Below, piece after piece: positions 6,628-9,333 of a stretch of 9,333 bases of DNA (positions within the stretch are counted from its first letter, which is position 1; each line of letters begins with the position of its first letter). The notes below the pieces were generated by a model, which made no database searches, was not told the DNA's origin, and saw nothing but the letters and a program-made list of their open reading frames with translations. This DNA is from an uncultured Collinsella sp. Its GTDB lineage: Bacteria > Actinomycetota > Coriobacteriia > Coriobacteriales > Coriobacteriaceae. The stretch lies in the NCBI GenBank assembly GCA_902496335.1, contig CABVAO010000051.1:1-9333 (forward strand), given 5' to 3'. The position numbers and the translations under genes were made by a program.

Positions 6628-7764
6628 ATGCGCCTGCCCATGAATACCTCGCTTGCCACGCTCAAGCCCTCCGGCATCCGTCGGATCAACGCGCTCGCCG
6701 CCCAGCACTCAGGATGCATTGCGCTCGCGCTCGGCGAGCCCGATTTTCCTACACCCGATGTGATTAGCGCCGAGGTGACCGCCGCGCTGGGCCGCGGCGA
6801 CACGCACTATCCGCCCAACAACGGTCGCCCCGCCCTGCGCGAGGCGCTGTCTGCCTACATGGGGGACGCGGGCCTTACGTTTTCGGCCGACGAGGTCATC
6901 CTGACCGACGGAGCGACCGAGGCCCTGTCGGCAACATTTATGGCTATGCTCAACCCCGGCGACGAGGTCATTATCCCCACGCCGGCCTTTGGCCTGTACG
7001 AGAGCATCGTCGTGGCCAATCACGCCAAGGCGGTCTTTTTGGATACGGAGCCTGCGCAATTTCAGATCGACGAGGACGCACTTCGTGCTTGCGTGACGCC
7101 GGCGACTAAGGCCATCGTCATCTGCACGCCCAACAATCCTACAGGCTGCATCCTCAACGCGGCATCGCTCGACGCCGTGGCACACGTGGCAGAGCAGGCG
7201 GGCATCTACGTGATCTGCGACGACGTATACAACCGCCTGGTCTACGTGGACGACTACGAGCGCTTTGCCCAGCGCCACCCGGAGCTGCGTGAGCAGACGG
7301 TAGTCATCGAGAGCTTCTCCAAGCCCTGGGCCATGACCGGCTGGCGCCTGGGCTGGCTCGCGGCAGCGGCACCCGTCATCGCCGAGATCGCAAAGGCCCA
7401 CCAATACTTAGTATCGAGTGCTGTCTCCTTCGAGATGGACGCCGCAGCCCGAGCCCTCACCGTCGACCCAACCCCCATGCTCGAAGTCTATCGAGCCCGT
7501 CGCGAACGCGTACTCGCAGCCTTAGACGCCATGGGCCTCGACGTAGTAGAGCCCGCAGGAGCCTTCTACACTTTCCCGAGCATCAAAAAAATCGGTCTAA
7601 CCAGCGAAGACTTCTGCATCAAAGCCATCAAAGAAGCAAACGTAGCCCTAGTCCCGGGCGACTGTTTCGGCACCGAAGGCCACATCCGCCTAAGCTACTG
7701 CGTCTCCGACAAAGACCTAGACGAAGGCCTAAATCGCCTGTCCAACTTCGTGTCAACCTTATAG
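6628..7764 (+). CDS. PLP-dependent aminotransferase, class I (PatA-like)
   Basis: A 378-aa fold-type-I aminotransferase, cytoplasmic, which exchanges the amino group between an amino acid and a 2-oxo acid. LALGEPDFPTPD lies near the N terminus (34-45). The cofactor site shows PNNPTG 168-173 (Asn170 region), DDVY 198-201 (Asp198 contacting the pyridine nitrogen, Tyr201), SFSKPWAMTGWR with the Schiff-base Lys232, and substrate-carboxylate Arg354 in GHIRLSY. The C-terminal part (HQYLVSSAVSF, GAFYTFPSIK, VALVPGDCFG) recalls B. subtilis PatA, so aspartate or a related amino acid is a likely donor; specificity is inference. The ATG at 6628 has AAAGGAA 4 nt upstream; M5 at 6640 lacks this. Codon choice switches in the last third: Glu is GAG 16/16 before about 7480 and GAA 6/7 after; Lys is AAG 5/5 then AAA 5/5; CTA or TTA for Leu appear only after about 7400. 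The reading frame stays intact and all key residues are present. Confidence 0.93.
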   Translation: MRLPMNTSLATLKPSGIRRINALAAQHSGCIALALGEPDFPTPDVISAEVTAALGRGDTHYPPNNGRPALREALSAYMGDAGLTFSADEVILTDGATEALSATFMAMLNPGDEVIIPTPAFGLYESIVVANHAKAVFLDTEPAQFQIDEDALRACVTPATKAIVICTPNNPTGCILNAASLDAVAHVAEQAGIYVICDDVYNRLVYVDDYERFAQRHPELREQTVVIESFSKPWAMTGWRLGWLAAAAPVIAEIAKAHQYLVSSAVSFEMDAAARALTVDPTPMLEVYRARRERVLAALDAMGLDVVEPAGAFYTFPSIKKIGLTSEDFCIKAIKEANVALVPGDCFGTEGHIRLSYCVSDKDLDEGLNRLSNFVSTL

Positions 7765-7858
7765 CCCAACGGGACGCAACACATCAGCCCATCGACCCAA
7801 GCATTATGAGTGGGGGCGTCAGCCAACGGACACGAGGATTCGCAGCAAAGGCAACGTA

Positions 7859-7988
7859 GCTCCGGCCGGGAGGGGCAGGGCGAGTTTTCCGTAGATTCCG
7901 CACGAGCCGAAGGCCACTTAATGTGGCCTTCGTGCGAGCCCAGGACTTGACCGAGCGGAAAACTCGCCCTGCCCCTCCCGGCCGGAGC
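7859..7988. repeat. Core of the giant palindrome: perfect 33-bp inverted arms
   Basis: Bases 7859-7891 are the exact reverse complement of 7956-7988, with a 64-nt centre. The arms are very GC-rich on the outside (GCTCCGGCCGGGAGGGG) and end with the AT-richer GAGTTTTCCG at the inner side. The central hairpin GAAGGCCAC (7909-7917) / GTGGCCTTC (7923-7931) has a 5-nt loop and extends to CGCAC/GTGCG over a GAGCC bulge. As RNA it would form a very stable rod; as DNA it could extrude a cruciform. Confidence 0.95.
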
Positions 7989-8022
7989 GTATGCAGGGTT
8001 TGTGTACGAATCCTCGCGTCCG

Positions 8023-8051
8023 TTGACCGACGCCGGGGTCCCCGTCATAAT
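8023..8051 (+). promoter_or_regulatory. Promoter of the rplJ-rplL operon
   Basis: TTGACC at 8023-8028 and CATAAT at 8046-8051 are each one base from consensus, with the optimal 17-nt spacer. Transcription should start near 8058, giving a leader of about 210 nt before the rplJ ATG. This is the best-looking promoter in the window and suits a highly expressed ribosomal operon. It lies inside the right arm of the giant palindrome. Confidence 0.8.
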
Positions 8052-8079
8052 ACTTTCGGTTCACGCACGAATCCGCTGC

Positions 8080-8202
8080 CAGAGACAGCCGGTGCAAACG
8101 GGCATCGCCCGCGAGCTTAATGGGATATCCCGCCAGCCGAGGTGGTCGAGTAGATATGTCTTCTCGCCCCCGTCGCTCATGCAGCGCGGGGGCTTTCTTT
8201 TT
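8080..8202 (+). promoter_or_regulatory. Ribosomal protein L10 leader with attenuation
   Basis: The long rplJ leader has features of the L10 leader family, the mRNA site bound by the L10(L12) complex for autoregulation. It holds a GGGC-ATC-GCCC hairpin (8100-8110), an AGCTTAAT stretch (8114-8121, like the conserved GCUUAAU), a GGGATATCCC hairpin (8122-8131) and a possible closing helix GCCGGTG (8088-8094) with CGCCAGC (8131-8137, one mismatch). Downstream, GGTGGTCGAG (8141-8150) can pair with CTCGCCCC (8163-8170) around two bulged T residues. That pairing would use the 5' arm of the terminator at 8166-8202, making a plausible antiterminator. The family assignment is from memory of its consensus; the pairings are read directly. 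Confidence 0.65.
8166..8202 (+). terminator. Intrinsic terminator (attenuator) in the rplJ leader
   Basis: GCCCCCG at 8166-8172 pairs with CGGGGGC at 8187-8193, continued after a bulged T by CGCT/AGCG, with a 5-nt loop. It is followed by TTTCTTTTT (8194-8202). It lies between the rplJ promoter and the rplJ ATG, so it must be conditional, as in known L10 leaders that attenuate transcription. Confidence 0.8.
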
Positions 8203-8267
8203 GGACATGCCCCCGTCACGTCCTTGTGGCGGACCGTGCCCGGAAAGAATTCGAGGAGGTGTAATTC

Positions 8268-8789
8268 ATGCCCCAGCAGTACAAAATCGACAAGGTTGCA
8301 GAGATCGAGTCCCGTATCGCCGAGAACGCCGGTCTGTTCGTCGTCAACTACAACGGTCTGACGGTTAAGCAGGCTCAGGAGCTGCGTCATCAGCTTCGCG
8401 AGTGCGGCGCCGAGATGAAGGTCTACAAGAACAACCTGGTCAAGATCGCCCTCAAGAACCAGGAGCAGCCCGAGATCGACGAGATTCTCGCCGGCCCCGT
8501 CGCTTATGTGTTCTACGAGACCGAGCCGGTCGAGGCCGCTAAGGCCCTTAAGGACTTCTCCGCTAAGTCCAAGGGCGTCCTTGAGATCAAGGGCGGTATC
8601 TCCGACGGCAAGGCCGTTTCCGCTGATGATGTTAAGGCTATCGCCGAGCTGCCCACCAAGGATCAGCTTCTTGGCCAGATCGCCGGTCTCATCTCCGGTT
8701 TCGCTCGCGACATCGCTGTCTGCGTCAACGGCGTTTCCTCTGGTCTCGCTCGTTCGATCCAGCAGGTCTCCGAGCAGAAGGCAGCCTAG
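8268..8789 (+). CDS. rplJ: 50S ribosomal protein L10
   Basis: L10 (173 aa, usual length) anchors the L7/L12 stalk to 23S rRNA and helps recruit translation factors. The N-terminal domain shows NYNGLTVKQAQELRHQLRE and the VYKNNLVKIAL segment typical of the rRNA-binding half. The C-terminal helix from about residue 135 (LLGQIAGLISGFARDIAVCV onwards) is where L12 dimers attach. The ATG at 8268 has a very strong GAGGAGGTG upstream (8253-8261). Expression is likely controlled by the leader at 8080-8202 through L10 itself. The gene before it is an aminotransferase rather than rplK-rplA, so the rplKA genes must lie elsewhere. Codon use is strongly biased, as expected for a ribosomal gene. Confidence 0.98.
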   Translation: MPQQYKIDKVAEIESRIAENAGLFVVNYNGLTVKQAQELRHQLRECGAEMKVYKNNLVKIALKNQEQPEIDEILAGPVAYVFYETEPVEAAKALKDFSAKSKGVLEIKGGISDGKAVSADDVKAIAELPTKDQLLGQIAGLISGFARDIAVCVNGVSSGLARSIQQVSEQKAA

Positions 8790-8891
8790 TCGCTGTTTTC
8801 ACCCGCGGCGGCAACGCCGCACCCCTGGCGCATTCGCGCCGTGTTTTAACTGATCTCCGTGCACAGACACGGAAACCGAAAGGACTTAGAA
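8790..8891 (+). other. rplJ-rplL intergenic spacer with three small hairpins
   Basis: The 102-nt spacer contains GCGGCG-GCAA-CGCCGC (8805-8820, a 6-bp stem with a GNRA-type loop). Next are GGCGC-ATTC-GCGCC (8827-8840, followed by GTGTTTT) and TCCGTG-CACAGA-CACGGA (8856-8873). The last ends just before the rplL ribosome binding site. I see no promoter. They may affect mRNA processing or the relative yield of L12. Confidence 0.6.
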
Positions 8892-9269
8892 ATGGCTAAG
8901 CTTACCACCGATGAGATCATCGATGCTCTTAAGGAAATGACCCTTCTCGAGGCTTCCGAGCTCGTTAAGGCTATCGAGGACACCTTCGGCGTTTCCGCCG
9001 CTGCTCCTGCCGCCGTTGTCGCCGCTCCCGCTGCTGGCGCTGCTGAGGCCGAGGAGAAGACCGAGTTTGACGTCGTGCTCGAGGGCTTCGGCGACAACAA
9101 GATCCAGGTCATCAAGGCCGTCCGTGAGCTCACCAACCTTGGCCTGAAGGAGGCCAAGGAGGTCGTCGAGGGCGCTCCCAAGGCTGTTCTCGAGGGTGCC
9201 AAGAAGGAGGACGCCGAGGCTGCCAAGGAGAAGCTCGAGGCTGCTGGCGCTGCTGTCACCCTCAAGTAA
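8892..9269 (+). CDS. rplL: 50S ribosomal protein L7/L12
   Basis: L12 (125 aa) is the multi-copy stalk protein that binds elongation and release factors and stimulates their GTPase activity. Residues 1-32 form the dimerisation domain that docks on L10. Residues 34-55 are an Ala/Pro-rich flexible hinge. Residues 56-125 form the C-terminal factor-binding domain with the conserved IQVIKAVRELTNLGLKEAK (71-89) and VVEGAPKAV. The ATG at 8892 starts with the family-typical MAKLTTDEI and has GAAAGGA at 8878-8884. An in-frame GTG at 8859 would add 11 unrelated residues inside a hairpin and is rejected. The gene is second in the rplJL operon and is followed by an intrinsic terminator, so this unit does not read into rpoB with full strength. 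Confidence 0.98.
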   Translation: MAKLTTDEIIDALKEMTLLEASELVKAIEDTFGVSAAAPAAVVAAPAAGAAEAEEKTEFDVVLEGFGDNKIQVIKAVRELTNLGLKEAKEVVEGAPKAVLEGAKKEDAEAAKEKLEAAGAAVTLK

Positions 9270-9297
9270 TCAGGCTTTCTCGCCAGATTTCTTTGCA

Positions 9298-9330
9298 GAC
9301 GGGGTTCGCATTGCGAGCCCCGTCTTTTTT
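9298..9330 (+). terminator. Intrinsic terminator after rplL
   Basis: GACGGGGTTCGC (9298-9309) pairs with GCGAGCCCCGTC (9313-9324), 12 bp with one G-U pair and a 3-nt ATT loop, followed by six T residues (9325-9330). It begins 28 nt past the rplL stop codon. Confidence 0.95.
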
Positions 9331-9333
9331 GTT

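Larger units (their letters stand above)
7799..8055. repeat. Giant imperfect palindrome (257 bp) spanning the rplJ promoter region
   Basis: Most of the gap between the aminotransferase gene and rplJ is one inverted repeat. The outer arms, about 7799-7842 and 8008-8055, align through AAGyATTATGA, GGCGTC, CAACGGAC and CGAGGATTCG, with mostly transition differences and a 5-nt gap on the left. A less matched stretch follows (7843-7858 with 7989-8007). The next segment, 7859-7891 with 7956-7988, is identical over 33 bp. The centre (7892-7955) holds another hairpin: CGCAC, a 5-nt bulge, then GAAGGCCAC, paired with one unbroken arm across a TTAAT loop. I see no target-site duplication and no coding potential. 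The right arm includes the rplJ promoter. The left arm or core may also terminate transcription from the aminotransferase gene. The flanks 7765-7798 show nothing recognisable. Confidence 0.9.

Noticed and set aside
7947..7954. Second TTGACCGA, matching the rplJ -35 region, as another promoter
   Set aside because: No -10-like hexamer lies 16-18 bp downstream; the sequence there is GC-rich palindrome arm.
7799..8055. CRISPR array or insertion sequence
   Set aside because: There are no regularly spaced direct repeats, no transposase frame and no target-site duplication; the symmetry is a single inverted repeat.
7923..8120. Short open frames on both strands within the giant palindrome and rplJ leader
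   Set aside because: They are products of the inverted repeat and GC content, lack ribosome binding sites and overlap the rplJ promoter and leader structures.

Overview
The window looks like a chromosomal segment from a high-GC Gram-positive gut actinobacterium. Collinsella or another member of the Coriobacteriia is my best guess. This rests on the GC-rich third codon positions, GGAGG-type ribosome binding sites, the fused FeoA-FeoB protein and the general look of the proteins; it is inference, since no 16S or other marker is present.

Layout, left to right. (1) Positions 1-84 hold two tandem 16-bp dyads that look like a metal-regulator operator. They lead into a fused feoA-feoB ferrous iron transporter gene (85-2445). 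(2) A strong hairpin (2487-2520) closes feoB, and the -35 element of the next promoter sits in its loop. That promoter serves a SotB-type MFS sugar efflux gene (2566-3773), which is split by a perfect 11-bp tandem duplication; the resulting stop overlaps an in-frame ATG as ATGA. (3) A 67-bp palindrome with perfect 23-bp arms (3789-3855) precedes a two-gene unit: an intracellular GH13 glycosidase (3927-5303) and, 3 bp later, a family-6-like uracil/hypoxanthine DNA glycosylase (5307-5870). (4) A convergent minus-strand gene of unknown function (5872-6534) is divergent from a PatA-like PLP aminotransferase (6628-7764). The last third of the aminotransferase gene changes codon usage sharply. (5) The 503-bp gap 7765-8267 holds a very large imperfect palindrome (7799-8055) with a perfect 33-bp core arm. 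Its right arm carries a near-consensus promoter for rplJ, and its left arm carries a decayed mirror image of that promoter. Next comes an L10 leader with a terminator/antiterminator pair. (6) rplJ (8268-8789), rplL (8892-9269) and a clean intrinsic terminator end the window.

Functionally this is mostly housekeeping: iron uptake, sugar export and alpha-glucan breakdown, base-excision repair, amino-acid metabolism and the ribosomal stalk. I see no phage, CRISPR, toxin-antitoxin or defence system and no complete insertion sequence. The unusual content is in DNA architecture: the giant palindrome around the rplJ promoter, the 11-bp duplication that may be a reversible switch, the second long palindrome, and the mosaic codon usage at the end of the aminotransferase gene.
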